Shown: one piece after another, positions 37,345 through 45,887 of the stretch
How positions within the stretch are numbered: the stretch's first letter is position 1
Layout: the number at the start of each line of letters is the position of its first letter
From: Robiginitomaculum sp.
GTDB taxonomy: Bacteria; Pseudomonadota; Alphaproteobacteria; Caulobacterales; Maricaulaceae
Direction: 5' to 3'
Assembly: GCA_016765135.1 (NCBI GenBank)
Contig: JAESQN010000026.1
Location: 1-50,533, forward strand
DNA: 50,533 nucleotides
Program-made: the position numbers and the translations under genes
Notes under the pieces: model-generated
Told to the model about the DNA's origin: nothing
Seen by the model: the letters and a program-made list of their open reading frames with translations, nothing else
The model's database searches: none

Positions 37345-38303
37345 GTAGCGATTTTAAACCTCTGTTCGAAGACATGATCAGCGGCGCAATGGCCGAGGAC
37401 GATATTTGCAAACATCTGTTGGCATGGGAAAAGGAAGGCATCACGGCGGAAACATTACATATTGCCGCCGAAATATTGTGCGAACATATGATCCCGGTCA
37501 ACGCGCCAGACACGGCTATGGATATTGTCGGCACGGGCGGGGACGGTCTCAAGACCTATAACATTTCCACCGCCGTAGCTTTCGTAGTTGCGGGCGCAGG
37601 TGTCCCCGTGGCCAAGCACGGCAACCGTGCCGTTTCGTCAAAATCCGGGGCGTCCGATGTGCTGTCCGAGTTGGGGGTCAAGCTTGATATATCCCCTGAG
37701 TTAACCGAAACCTGTATCCGAGAGGCCGGGGTCGGGTTTTTGTTTGCGCCAAACCACCACAAAGCCATGGGCAATGTGGCGGCGGCGCGGGCAAAACTGG
37801 GTGTGCGCACCATATTCAACTGCCTCGGTCCGCTATGTAATCCGGCGGGTGTGCAGCATTATTTGCTCGGGGTTTATGACAGATCATTGCGCGAGATATA
37901 CGCCAAAGCACTGGTCAAATTGGGCGTCAAACGCGCCCTCATTGTCCACGGCAGTGACGGTATGGACGAGATCACCACTACAGGCGCCAGCATGGTGAGC
38001 GAGGTTAACGGCCAGTTTATAAAACACTATAGAATTACACCCACCCAATTTAAAATAGACCTGGTGACGCCGAAAGATTTAAGGGGGGGCAATGCCAAGG
38101 AAAACGCCCGCGCTTTAATGGACATACTCTACGGCAAACAAAATGCTTACGGCGATATTGTCGCCTTTAATGCGGGAGCGGCCCTATATGCATCTGGCAC
38201 GGCCCTGTCGATTTCCCAGGGCATAACTATGGCCCGCCAGTCCGTCGGTTCCGGCGCGGCGTTAACCGCCCTTGCCCGTTTGGTTGAGGTTTCCAATGCC
38301 TAA
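37341..38303 (+). CDS. trpD: Anthranilate phosphoribosyltransferase
   Basis: Transfers phosphoribose from PRPP to anthranilate. The glycine-rich PRPP loop is [15 protein letters not shown] (about residues 58-72), followed by [35 protein letters not shown] and [15 protein letters not shown] 37341 overlaps the trpG stop; the protein has 320 residues, slightly shorter than the usual 330-345. trpC begins within the last 8 bases. Confidence 0.96.
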   Translation: MSSDFKPLFEDMISGAMAEDDICKHLLAWEKEGITAETLHIAAEILCEHMIPVNAPDTAMDIVGTGGDGLKTYNISTAVAFVVAGAGVPVAKHGNRAVSSKSGASDVLSELGVKLDISPELTETCIREAGVGFLFAPNHHKAMGNVAAARAKLGVRTIFNCLGPLCNPAGVQHYLLGVYDRSLREIYAKALVKLGVKRALIVHGSDGMDEITTTGASMVSEVNGQFIKHYRITPTQFKIDLVTPKDLRGGNAKENARALMDILYGKQNAYGDIVAFNAGAALYASGTALSISQGITMARQSVGSGAALTALARLVEVSNA

Positions 38304-39096
38304 TGTTTTACAAAAAATAGCAGCTTACAAACGCGAGGAAGTGGCGGTGCTATATGAACAAGCTAGCGATTTGGAAATACTAGCCGCCACGCAACCACCG
38401 CCGCGTGGGTTTTTAGCTGCTCTGAAAACCGCAAGCCAAACAGGCCCGGCGCTTATTGCCGAGATCAAAAAAGCCAGCCCGTCCAAAGGCCTAATCCGCG
38501 AAGATTTCAAACCAAGCGAGATAGCGCGGCACTATACCGACGGCGGCGCGGCGTGCCTGTCTGTCCTCACCGACGGGCCAAGTTTTCAAGGCTCCCTCCT
38601 TTATCTGAAACAAGCCCGCGCCATTTCACCTTTGCCAATCCTGCGCAAAGATTTCATGCTCGACCCGGTACAAATAGTTGAAAGCCGCGCACTGGGCGCC
38701 GACGCAATCCTGATCATAATGGCCATGGTCAGCGACGACCTTGCACGTGCATTGCTGAACGAGGCCAAGCGCCTGCACATGGACGCTCTGGTAGAAACCC
38801 ATACGGCAAACGAACTTCGCCGCGCCGTAAAACTGGGTGCCAATTTCATAGGTATCAATAACCGCAATCTCAAAACCTTCAAAACCACACTAAAAACATT
38901 TGAAAAACTAGCCCCCCTCACCCCACCAGACACATTCCTTGTCGCCGAAAGCGGCATTAACACATCAGATGACATCCTGCACCTGACCAAACACGGCGCG
39001 AGCGCCTTCCTGGTCGGTGAAAGCCTGATGCGCGAGGCGGATGTGGAGTTGGCAACACGGAAATTGCTGGGACGGTGCCCAATTCATGCACATTGA
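38296..39096 (+). CDS. trpC: Indole-3-glycerol phosphate synthase
   Basis: Ring-closing enzyme of tryptophan synthesis, a TIM barrel of 266 residues. Motifs include [17 protein letters not shown] (catalytic Lys), [49 protein letters not shown] and VAESGIN. ATG 38296 overlaps trpD by 8 bases; the longer upstream frame is rejected. This closes the trpEGDC unit. trpF, trpB and trpA are not in the window, as expected for alphaproteobacteria with split trp genes. Confidence 0.96.
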   Translation: MPNVLQKIAAYKREEVAVLYEQASDLEILAATQPPPRGFLAALKTASQTGPALIAEIKKASPSKGLIREDFKPSEIARHYTDGGAACLSVLTDGPSFQGSLLYLKQARAISPLPILRKDFMLDPVQIVESRALGADAILIIMAMVSDDLARALLNEAKRLHMDALVETHTANELRRAVKLGANFIGINNRNLKTFKTTLKTFEKLAPLTPPDTFLVAESGINTSDDILHLTKHGASAFLVGESLMREADVELATRKLLGRCPIHAH

Positions 39097-39133
39097 CTAC
39101 ACATCAATGTTATAGGCCATTCCTTATTTTGGC

Positions 39134-39162
39134 TTGGCTATCACGGATTTCCATTTTATAAG
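39134..39162 (+). promoter_or_regulatory. Putative sigma-70 promoter of acs
   Basis: TTGGCT at 39134-39139 and TATAAG at 39157-39162 are separated by 17 bases. Transcription would begin near 39169, giving a leader of about 15 bases that starts next to the AAAGGA ribosome-binding site at 39171-39176. Confidence 0.45.
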
Positions 39163-39183
39163 CCTGTCCAAAAGGACATGTCC

Positions 39184-41145
39184 ATGACCCATAAAACCCA
39201 TATCTATCCGGTTCCGGCAGCGTTTGCCAAAAATGCCAATCTTACCCCCAAAACCTACCGAGATATGTATGCGCGTTCACTTGCAGACCCTGAAGAGTTT
39301 TGGGCTGAGCAAGGCAAGCGGCTGGATTGGATAACGCCCTATACCCAAGTTAAAGATGTCAGCTGGGATAAAACCGATCTGCATATAAGCTGGTATGGGG
39401 ACGGGGTTTTAAACGTAAGCGAAAACTGCATTGACAGGCATTTGGCCACGCACGGCGATAAGGCAGCCATAATTTGGGAGGGGGACGATCCATCTGAAAG
39501 CATCACATTAAGCTACCACGAACTGCACCGCGAAGTCTGCCGCTTTGCCAATGTCATGAAAAAATTGGGTGTTAAAAAAGGTGACCGGGTTACCATATAT
39601 ATGCCGATGATTTTGGAAGCCGCCTATGCCATGTTGGCTTGTGCGCGCATTGGCGCGGTGCATTCCGTTGTCTTTGGCGGGTTTTCGCCGGACGCTTTGG
39701 CCGGGCGGATTGTTGATTGCGACAGCACATTTATCATCACGGCGGACGAAGGTCTGCGCGGCACCAAGAAAGTACCCCTCAAAGCCAATTGTGATGCGGC
39801 CTGTGATATTGCCAAAAAAAATGGAAAAAGCATAGTCAAAACCGTTCTAACCGTGAGGCGCACGGGCGGGGATGTGAACATGGTCAAAGGCCGGGATGTC
39901 TGGTTACATGATGCTTTGGAAGGTATCTCCGACACGTGCGCGCCAGAGCCTATGAACGCCGAAGATCCTTTGTTTATTCTCTATACAAGCGGCTCCACCG
40001 GCACCCCCAAAGGCGTGCTGCACACTACGGGCGGGTATCTGGTCTGGGCGGCCATGACCCATGAATATGTTTTCGACTTGAAAGAAGACGATGTGTATTG
40101 GTGTACGGCGGATGTGGGCTGGGTTACGGGTCACACCTATATTGTCTACGGGCCGCTGGCCAATGGGGCGACTACGCTTATGTTTGAAGGCGTACCGACC
40201 TACCCCGATGCATCGCGCTTTTGGCAGGTGTGCGACAAGCACAAAGTCTCGCTGTTTTATACCGCGCCCACCGCCATTCGCGCCCTGATGCGCGAGGGTG
40301 ACGGGCCTGTCCTTGCCACATCGCGTAAGAGCCTGCGTATTCTTGGCACGGTGGGCGAACCTATAAACCCCGAAGCCTGGGAATGGTATTTCCGAGTGGT
40401 CGGAGAGGGGCGCTGCCCCATTGTCGATACCTGGTGGCAGACCGAAACTGGCGGAGCCATGATCGTGCCTCTGCCTGGTGCCACAGACATGAAGCCGGGC
40501 GCGGGTAGCCATCCGTTTTTTGGTGTTGAGCCGGCTTTGGTAGACGCGGACGGCAATGAATTGGACGGGGCTACCGAAGGCAACCTCATTATCAAGGGCA
40601 GTTGGCCGGGCCAAATGCGCACCGTATATGGCGACCACAAACGGTTCTATGAGACATATTTTAGCGCCTATCCCGGTAATTATTTCACGGGCGATGGTTG
40701 TCGCCGCGACGAAGACGGGTTTTATTGGATCACCGGGCGGGTTGACGACGTGATCAATGTTTCAGGTCATAGAATGGGCACGGCCGAGGTCGAAAGCGCA
40801 TTGGTGTCTCATCCGTCCGTGGCCGAAGCCGCAGTGGTCGGTTATCCACACGACATCAAAGGCCAGGGGATTTACGCCTATGTAACGCCGATACTTGGTG
40901 TCGAGGTCAATGACGATTTACGCAAAGCGCTGGTCAAACATGTGCGCACAGAAATCGGGCCGATTGCTACGCCAGATTTGATACAATTCGCGCCGGGCTT
41001 ACCCAAAACCCGTTCGGGCAAAATCATGCGCCGCATATTGCGCAAAATCGCCGAAGACGAATTTGGTAATCTAGGCGACACGTCAACATTGGCCGAGCCG
41101 GAAGTGGTTGACGATTTGATTGAAAACCGGATGAATAGGGGGTAG
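39184..41145 (+). CDS. acs: Acetyl-CoA synthetase
   Basis: Activates acetate to acetyl-CoA via acetyl-AMP. At about 653 residues it is full length. The adenylate-forming signature [14 protein letters not shown], the A5-type [10 protein letters not shown] and [34 protein letters not shown]-type hinge region are all present, and the C-terminal [13 protein letters not shown] contains the Lys whose acetylation usually shuts the enzyme off. Two ATGs lie at 39178 and 39184; the second has the better spacing to AAAGGA at 39171. The gene is monocistronic as far as can be seen, followed by a hairpin-rich repeat. Confidence 0.95.
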   Translation: MTHKTHIYPVPAAFAKNANLTPKTYRDMYARSLADPEEFWAEQGKRLDWITPYTQVKDVSWDKTDLHISWYGDGVLNVSENCIDRHLATHGDKAAIIWEGDDPSESITLSYHELHREVCRFANVMKKLGVKKGDRVTIYMPMILEAAYAMLACARIGAVHSVVFGGFSPDALAGRIVDCDSTFIITADEGLRGTKKVPLKANCDAACDIAKKNGKSIVKTVLTVRRTGGDVNMVKGRDVWLHDALEGISDTCAPEPMNAEDPLFILYTSGSTGTPKGVLHTTGGYLVWAAMTHEYVFDLKEDDVYWCTADVGWVTGHTYIVYGPLANGATTLMFEGVPTYPDASRFWQVCDKHKVSLFYTAPTAIRALMREGDGPVLATSRKSLRILGTVGEPINPEAWEWYFRVVGEGRCPIVDTWWQTETGGAMIVPLPGATDMKPGAGSHPFFGVEPALVDADGNELDGATEGNLIIKGSWPGQMRTVYGDHKRFYETYFSAYPGNYFTGDGCRRDEDGFYWITGRVDDVINVSGHRMGTAEVESALVSHPSVAEAAVVGYPHDIKGQGIYAYVTPILGVEVNDDLRKALVKHVRTEIGPIATPDLIQFAPGLPKTRSGKIMRRILRKIAEDEFGNLGDTSTLAEPEVVDDLIENRMNRG

Positions 41146-41163
41146 AGGTGGTGGGAACATGAT

Positions 41164-41346
41164 CTTTTCCTTCCCCCTGTTTTTTACGGGGGAAGTGCCG
41201 GAGCACTTGCGGAGGCGATGGGGGGCGCACCTCTCGTGCGCTTTTGAGCTTTCGTAATGATCTAAATCACCGTACCGACGCAAGAGCGTCGGCCCCCATC
41301 GAGCGCCAAGAGGCGCCCACTTCCCCCGTAAACGGAGGAAGGAAAG
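41164..41346. repeat. Hairpin-rich imperfect inverted-repeat element
   Basis: A non-coding element of about 183 bases. The outer arms (41164-41197 and 41318-41346) are imperfect inverted copies sharing ACGGGGGAAGTG / CACTTCCCCCGT plus a TTCCTTCC end. Inside are GCGATGGGGG facing CCCCCATCG, and four perfect short hairpins: AAGTGC/GCACTT (41193-41208), CGCAC/GTGCG (41226-41240), CCGACGC/GCGTCGG with loop AAGA (41275-41292) and GCGCC/GGCGC with loop AAGA (41303-41316). It resembles REP/BIME-like or MITE-like palindromic units. It lies 18 bases after acs and 26 before the amidase gene, so it may also act as a terminator. Confidence 0.8.
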
Positions 41347-41372
41347 ACAGTATAAAACAAGGAAAAACGACA

Positions 41373-42977
41373 ATGAAAACATATTTATTTGCTACAGCGT
41401 TGGTGTTGACCGGGCTAAGCGCCTGCACGCCAAAGACCAATACTCTGGCACCTACAATTGAAAGCTACGCCGCCCAAGACTGGCTCGCGAAAACCCTACC
41501 GGAAATATCCGAAGCCTTGCAAAACGGCGAGGTTTCTTCCGAAGAATTAGTCAAAACCTATTTGGCGCGGATTGATAAAATTGATCGGGCCGGGCCGAGT
41601 TTACAAAGCGTTCTGGCGCTGAACCCTGATGCTTTAAAGCATGCGCGGGCTTTAGATGCGCGCCGGGTTGCGGGCGAAACTTTGGGGTCGTTGCACGGTG
41701 TGCCCGTGCTGATCAAAGATATATTGGAAACCAAAGATAACCTGGCCACCACGGCGGGGGCGTTGGCACTTAAAGATAATATCACCGGACGGGATTCGCC
41801 TTCTGTAGCTGGCTTGCGAGCAGCAGGTGCTGTGATACTCGGCAAAACCAATCTTAGCCAATGGGCTAATTACCGGTCCAATGATTCCATGAGCGGCTGG
41901 TCGGCACTGGGCGGGCAAGTGCGCAATCCTCATATGCTGGACAGGAACCCATGCGGATCCAGCTCTGGCTCCGGCGCAGCAATGGCGGCGTCATTGGCGG
42001 CGGCGACAGTGGGCACCGAAACCAATGGTTCGATCATTTGTCCGTCCACGGCGAACGGCATTGTCGGCTTTAAGCCAACGGTTGGGCTGGTCTCCCAGCA
42101 ATATATAGTACCCATTTCCTCGACCCAGGATACGGCTGGCCCCATGACCAAAACCGTTAAGGGTGCGGCCATGATGCTGGAAGCTATGGCGACGGGTGCG
42201 GCTAAAGTCGACTATGTTGGGACTTTGGACGCGGATAAATTAACAGGCGCACGCATTGGCGTGCTGCGGTTTGCGGACGGTTCCAACGCCGATATTATAA
42301 AACTGTTTGATCAGGCGGTGGCGGATATGGAGCAGGCCGGGGCCATCATTGTCGAGATTGATAAATTTGAACTTACGGCGGATAATTTTGGCACCAAGTC
42401 AGGCAAAGTGATGAAATATGAGTTTAAAGCCACGATGAACGCCTATCTAGCCGACACCGCGCCGCAAGTGAAAACCAGAAGCTTGACGCAGCTGATTGCC
42501 TTTAACAAGGAACACGCAGACGCGGAATTGGCCTTGTTTGACCAAAGCATTTTTGTCGATGCTGAAACTTACGGCCCGCTGACGGACGCGGACTATCTGG
42601 ATGCGCGTAAGGCCGTGTTATCGGCCACCCGCGAAAACGGAATTGATGCGCTTTTGGCCAATAACAAGGTCGATATTCTTGTGGCACCGTCCGGGCCTGT
42701 ACCGGGGCGCATTGACCCCATCAACGGCGACATTTGGCCGAGCTGGGCCGGAGCGGGCTATCTGGCGGCCGTCGCAGGTTATCCACATCTTAGTGTGCCT
42801 ATGGGCGATGTGCACGGGCTTCCCGTTGGTCTGTCTTTTATGGGTGCTAAAGATAAAGACGCAGATGTGTTGTCATTTGGCTATGCCTATGAACAAAAAA
42901 CCCAAAAGCGAATAGAACCGCAATACTTAAACGCCGCCGAAGACCGCCCCGAAATCGCTAAAGCTATGAAACGGTAA
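41373..42977 (+). CDS. Lipoprotein amidase (amidase-signature family)
   Basis: A 534-residue amidase-signature hydrolase with a lipoprotein signal (MKTYLFATALVLTGLSAC, lipobox LSAC, Cys18), so it should sit in the periplasm or on the outer membrane. The Ser-cisSer-Lys triad is recognisable: Lys in VPVLIKDILETK, cis-Ser in CGSSSGSGAAMAASL and the nucleophile Ser in TETNGSIICPSTANG. Such enzymes are similar to GatA but act on small or peptidic amides; the substrate is unknown. ATG 41373 follows AAGGAAA. It is bracketed by two inverted-repeat elements, suggesting that the gene may have been inserted or mobilised, although its codon use looks ordinary. Confidence 0.88.
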   Translation: MKTYLFATALVLTGLSACTPKTNTLAPTIESYAAQDWLAKTLPEISEALQNGEVSSEELVKTYLARIDKIDRAGPSLQSVLALNPDALKHARALDARRVAGETLGSLHGVPVLIKDILETKDNLATTAGALALKDNITGRDSPSVAGLRAAGAVILGKTNLSQWANYRSNDSMSGWSALGGQVRNPHMLDRNPCGSSSGSGAAMAASLAAATVGTETNGSIICPSTANGIVGFKPTVGLVSQQYIVPISSTQDTAGPMTKTVKGAAMMLEAMATGAAKVDYVGTLDADKLTGARIGVLRFADGSNADIIKLFDQAVADMEQAGAIIVEIDKFELTADNFGTKSGKVMKYEFKATMNAYLADTAPQVKTRSLTQLIAFNKEHADAELALFDQSIFVDAETYGPLTDADYLDARKAVLSATRENGIDALLANNKVDILVAPSGPVPGRIDPINGDIWPSWAGAGYLAAVAGYPHLSVPMGDVHGLPVGLSFMGAKDKDADVLSFGYAYEQKTQKRIEPQYLNAAEDRPEIAKAMKR

Positions 42978-42997
42978 GGGCATATGAATACACGAAC

Positions 42998-43316
42998 TAT
43001 ACCCAAAACACTTGGAAACCCGAATGTTATGGGATTGGTTTTCCCCGCCACCCGCATTACCCCTCACCTTGTTCCTCTCCCAAAAGGAGAGGAGACCATG
43101 TTACAATTTTCTTTGTTTTATATAAGCTCAAAACATACTGAAATACCTGCAAAAGCATAGGTATCATCTAAACTACCCACAATAAAAATGACCAAGACAC
43201 CGTCTCCTCTCCTTTTGGGAGAGGAACAAGGTGAGGGGTAATGCGGGTGAAAGAGAAACCGATAGCCCAAATAAAAGTAATCCAAGAAATTCGGGTTTCC
43301 GAGTGCCTTAGATATA
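42998..43316. mobile_element. MITE-like nested inverted-repeat element
   Basis: The interval from the amidase stop to the his regulator (426 bases) holds no gene but a large symmetric element. The inner arms 43049-43095 and 43203-43249 are perfect 47-base inverted copies; each itself contains a TCCTCTCC/GGAGAGGA hairpin. The outer arms, 42998-43040 and 43265-43316, are inverted, diverged copies of the 52-bp repeat also found at 32.4 kb, with CACTYGGAAACCCGAAT matching at 16 of 17 positions. About 107 AT-rich non-coding bases separate the inner arms. No transposase is encoded, so it would be non-autonomous. Target-site duplications were not evident. Confidence 0.75.
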
Positions 43317-43340
43317 CTATTTCCAGCGTGCATTTATGTG

Positions 43341-43379
43341 TTGACTTCTAATAGCGCCAATGTATTAGCATGTTAATAC
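43341..43379 (+). promoter_or_regulatory. his promoter with overlapping TrpR-like operator
   Basis: TTGACT at 43341-43346 and TATTAG at 43363-43368 form a -35/-10 pair with 16 bases between. Overlapping the -10 is GTATTAGCATGTTAATAC (43362-43379), an inverted repeat with 6-base arms. It matches the E. coli TrpR operator core GTACTAGTTAACTAGTAC at 12 of 18 positions. The first gene of the operon encodes a TrpR-family protein, so autoregulation by occlusion of RNA polymerase is the obvious model. The leader would be only about 30 bases, too short for a his attenuator. Confidence 0.65.
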
Positions 43380-43403
43380 ACTATATTTAACCCTGAGCAT
43401 AAA

Positions 43404-43715
43404 ATGAACGCACAAAAACTATATTTCAAGCGTCGGGCGCAATTGGCTGATGCTTTAAGCTTGGCCAAAGATGCGCCCGAAATGGAGCGGTTTTTGGTGG
43501 ACTTGTGTACGCCTGCCGAGCTACGGGCTTTGTCCGAGCGCTGGTATGTGGCCAAATTGCTGGACAAGGGCGAAATGTCCTACCGGGACATAAATGCACA
43601 AACTGGCGTCAGCACAACCACCATAGGCCGGGTAGCGCGGTTCTTGAAAGAAGAACCGCATCAGGGTTACCGCGCAATTTTGGACAAACTGAAAGACGAG
43701 AAAAATGACCGATAG
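43404..43715 (+). CDS. YerC/YecD-type TrpR-family regulator
   Basis: A 103-residue helical DNA-binding protein of the TrpR superfamily (YerC/YecD group). The characteristic FLVDLCTPAELRALSERWYVAKLLDKGEMSYRDI region leads into the helix-turn-helix INAQTGVSTTTIGRVARFL. It is likely the local repressor of histidine biosynthesis, inferred from its place as the first gene of the operon and from the TrpR-like palindrome over its promoter; the effector could be histidine or a pathway intermediate. The stop overlaps the hisG start by 11 bases. Confidence 0.87.
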   Translation: MNAQKLYFKRRAQLADALSLAKDAPEMERFLVDLCTPAELRALSERWYVAKLLDKGEMSYRDINAQTGVSTTTIGRVARFLKEEPHQGYRAILDKLKDEKNDR

Positions 43716-44586
43716 ATTACGCATTGCCGTACAAAAAAAAGGCCGCTTGGCGGACGAAAGTTTTGCCATGCTCAAAAAATGTGGCTTGAACTTTTCTGTG
43801 CGCGGCGACGGCCTGTTGGCGCGGGTAAAAAACATGCCAATTGATCTGCTATTGGTGCGCGACGACGACATTCCGAATTTTGTTGCTAGCGGGGCTTGTG
43901 ATTTTGGACTGGTCGGTGAAAACGTTTTTGCTGAAGAAGTGTTGGCGTCCGAGGATATGGACATAGAAATCGTGCGCAGGCTCGGGTTTTCCCGGTGCCG
44001 TTTATGTTTGGCGGCGGACGCGGACGGGCCAATACAAAGCCCGCAAGATTTGAACGGCACAAAGATCGCCACCAGCTATCCCGGCGTTTTAAACGCTTAT
44101 CTCAAGGACAACGGTATCAAAGCCGCCTGTGTGGAAATGAAAGGCGCGGTGGAGCTGGCCCCGCGTATCGACATTGCTGATGCTATTTGTGATTTGGTTT
44201 CTTCTGGCGCGACATTGGAAGCCAACGGCCTGGCGCCGTTCGCGACGATTTTGGAAAGCGAAGCGGTGCTGATCGGCTCTGGCCGCAAATTAGGCCCCAA
44301 CAAACAAGCTATATTTGATCGGCTTTTGTCGCGCATAGACGGGGTGATCCGTTCGAAAGATTCCAAATATATCATGCTCAACGCCCCGCGCTCGCAGGTA
44401 GACGCCATCACAAAAATCCTGCCCGGTTCCGATGCACCGACCATTATCCCGCTGGCGGGTAGTGATGATTTGGTGGCCGTGCAGGCCGTGTGTACGGAGA
44501 ACGTATTTTGGCAAACATTGGAAGATTTAAAAGCCGCCGGGGCGCGGGCAATCCTCGTTCTGCCCATAGAAAAAATGATGAACTGA
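43705..44586 (+). CDS. hisG: ATP phosphoribosyltransferase, long form
   Basis: Committed step of histidine synthesis, joining ATP and PRPP. The 293-residue chain is the long, self-regulated form: the catalytic part (RIAVQKKGRLADESFAMLKKCG, CDFGLVGENVFAEE, ADAICDLVSSGATLEANGL) is followed by a C-terminal ACT-like domain (about residues 222-293) that normally binds histidine. Many alphaproteobacteria instead have a short HisG plus HisZ, so the long form is noteworthy. The start overlaps the regulator gene, and hisD starts at its stop codon. Confidence 0.94.
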   Translation: MTDRLRIAVQKKGRLADESFAMLKKCGLNFSVRGDGLLARVKNMPIDLLLVRDDDIPNFVASGACDFGLVGENVFAEEVLASEDMDIEIVRRLGFSRCRLCLAADADGPIQSPQDLNGTKIATSYPGVLNAYLKDNGIKAACVEMKGAVELAPRIDIADAICDLVSSGATLEANGLAPFATILESEAVLIGSGRKLGPNKQAIFDRLLSRIDGVIRSKDSKYIMLNAPRSQVDAITKILPGSDAPTIIPLAGSDDLVAVQAVCTENVFWQTLEDLKAAGARAILVLPIEKMMN

Positions 44587-45887
44587 TGATGCAGGTATTA
44601 CAGTGGCATAACCTCTCACCGGATGAGCAAGCGGCAGCTCTTGCCCGCCCGGACATGCTTGCGGACGCGCAGATATCTCAAAGCGTGACCGATATTTTAG
44701 AGGCGGTGCGCACCGGGGGCGATGGGGCGGTGCGCACATATACCAAGCGTTTTGACGGTGTTGATGTGGCGGATATGAAAGTGCCTGTTCAAGATATAAA
44801 ACAAGCCTGGGCGGATTTACCGGACGCGGACAAAGCCGCCATGAACATGGCTAAAGCTAATATTGTTGCGTTCCATACCGCCCAATTACCGGACGTGATC
44901 GAGGTCGAGACCATGCCCGGCGTTCTGTGCCGCCGCGAACCAAGACCGCTGGACAGTGCGGGCCTCTATGTACCGGGCGGCTCTGCACCTTTGGTGTCTA
45001 CATTGATGATGTTGGCGATACCTGCGAAAATCGCGGGCGTAGCCAAACGCATTGTCGCAACGCCCCCCGGCGCGAACGGCAAGGTCAATAGCGCCGTTTT
45101 AGCGGCGGCTTATCTTTGCGATATAGAAGACATATATATGGTCGGCGGGGCGCAAGCCATTGCCGCCCTTGGGTTTGGCACCGAGACCATCCCAAAATGC
45201 GCCAAAATCTTTGGCCCCGGAAATGCTTATGTAGCGGGGGCCAAAGCGCAAATTTCGGCGCGGATGGGCGGCCCGGCTATAGACCTGCCTGCAGGGCCTA
45301 GCGAAGCGATGGTGCTGGCCGACGACAATGCCAGCCCGGTATTTGTCGCGGCAGATTTGCTGGCCCAGGCCGAGCATGACCCTATGGCCCAGGTTGTTTG
45401 CGTGTGCCGCTCGCAAGGTTTTGCTAACAAACTTAGCCGGGAAATTGTCAGTCAGATCACAGATTTACCGCGCCGGGATATTGCGCAGAAATCTTTGAAG
45501 AATGGACGCATTCTTATTGTGGACGACTTGGAGACGATGGTGGAGATTAGTAACGAATACGCGCCGGAGCATTTAATCGTCCAGATTGATAATCCAGACA
45601 CCATCACCGCAAAAATCCAAAACGCTGGCTCGATATTCCTCGGGCCGTGGACACCGGAATCGGTTGGTGATTATGCCAGCGGCACCAATCACACCCTGCC
45701 GACATTTGGCGCGGCGCGCAGTTATAGCGGGGTGGTGGTCGAAAGTTTTATGAAATTTATCAGCGTGCAAAAACTAAGCCGCGCCGGGCTTGAGGCTCTG
45801 GGGCCGTGCGTGGAACGGCTGGCCACACTGGAAGGGCTGGACGCCCATAAACGCGCAGTACGTCTGCGGTTGGAGACACTATCATGA
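44586..45887 (+). CDS. hisD: Histidinol dehydrogenase
   Basis: Zinc- and NAD-dependent enzyme oxidising histidinol to histidine in the final two steps. Signatures are RREPRPLDSAGLYVPGGSAPL, VGGAQAIAALGFGTETIPK, FGPGNAYVAGAK, the zinc-ligand region DLPAGPSEAMVLAD and LAQAEHDPMAQ. Two adjacent ATGs (44586, overlapping the hisG stop, and 44589) can start it; the protein has 433 or 432 residues, the normal length. It overlaps the fused hisCB gene by 4 bases. Confidence 0.96.
   Translation: MMQVLQWHNLSPDEQAAALARPDMLADAQISQSVTDILEAVRTGGDGAVRTYTKRFDGVDVADMKVPVQDIKQAWADLPDADKAAMNMAKANIVAFHTAQLPDVIEVETMPGVLCRREPRPLDSAGLYVPGGSAPLVSTLMMLAIPAKIAGVAKRIVATPPGANGKVNSAVLAAAYLCDIEDIYMVGGAQAIAALGFGTETIPKCAKIFGPGNAYVAGAKAQISARMGGPAIDLPAGPSEAMVLADDNASPVFVAADLLAQAEHDPMAQVVCVCRSQGFANKLSREIVSQITDLPRRDIAQKSLKNGRILIVDDLETMVEISNEYAPEHLIVQIDNPDTITAKIQNAGSIFLGPWTPESVGDYASGTNHTLPTFGAARSYSGVVVESFMKFISVQKLSRAGLEALGPCVERLATLEGLDAHKRAVRLRLETLS

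Noticed and set aside
39904-40638. 244-codon frame on the minus strand within acs
   Set aside because: It lies wholly antisense to a clearly recognisable acetyl-CoA synthetase; the product has no family features and is a mirror of GC-rich codon use.
42978-43403. CRISPR-like repeat array in the 43-kb intergenic region
   Set aside because: The repeated units are inverted and only two in number per type; there is no regular repeat-spacer spacing and no cas gene.
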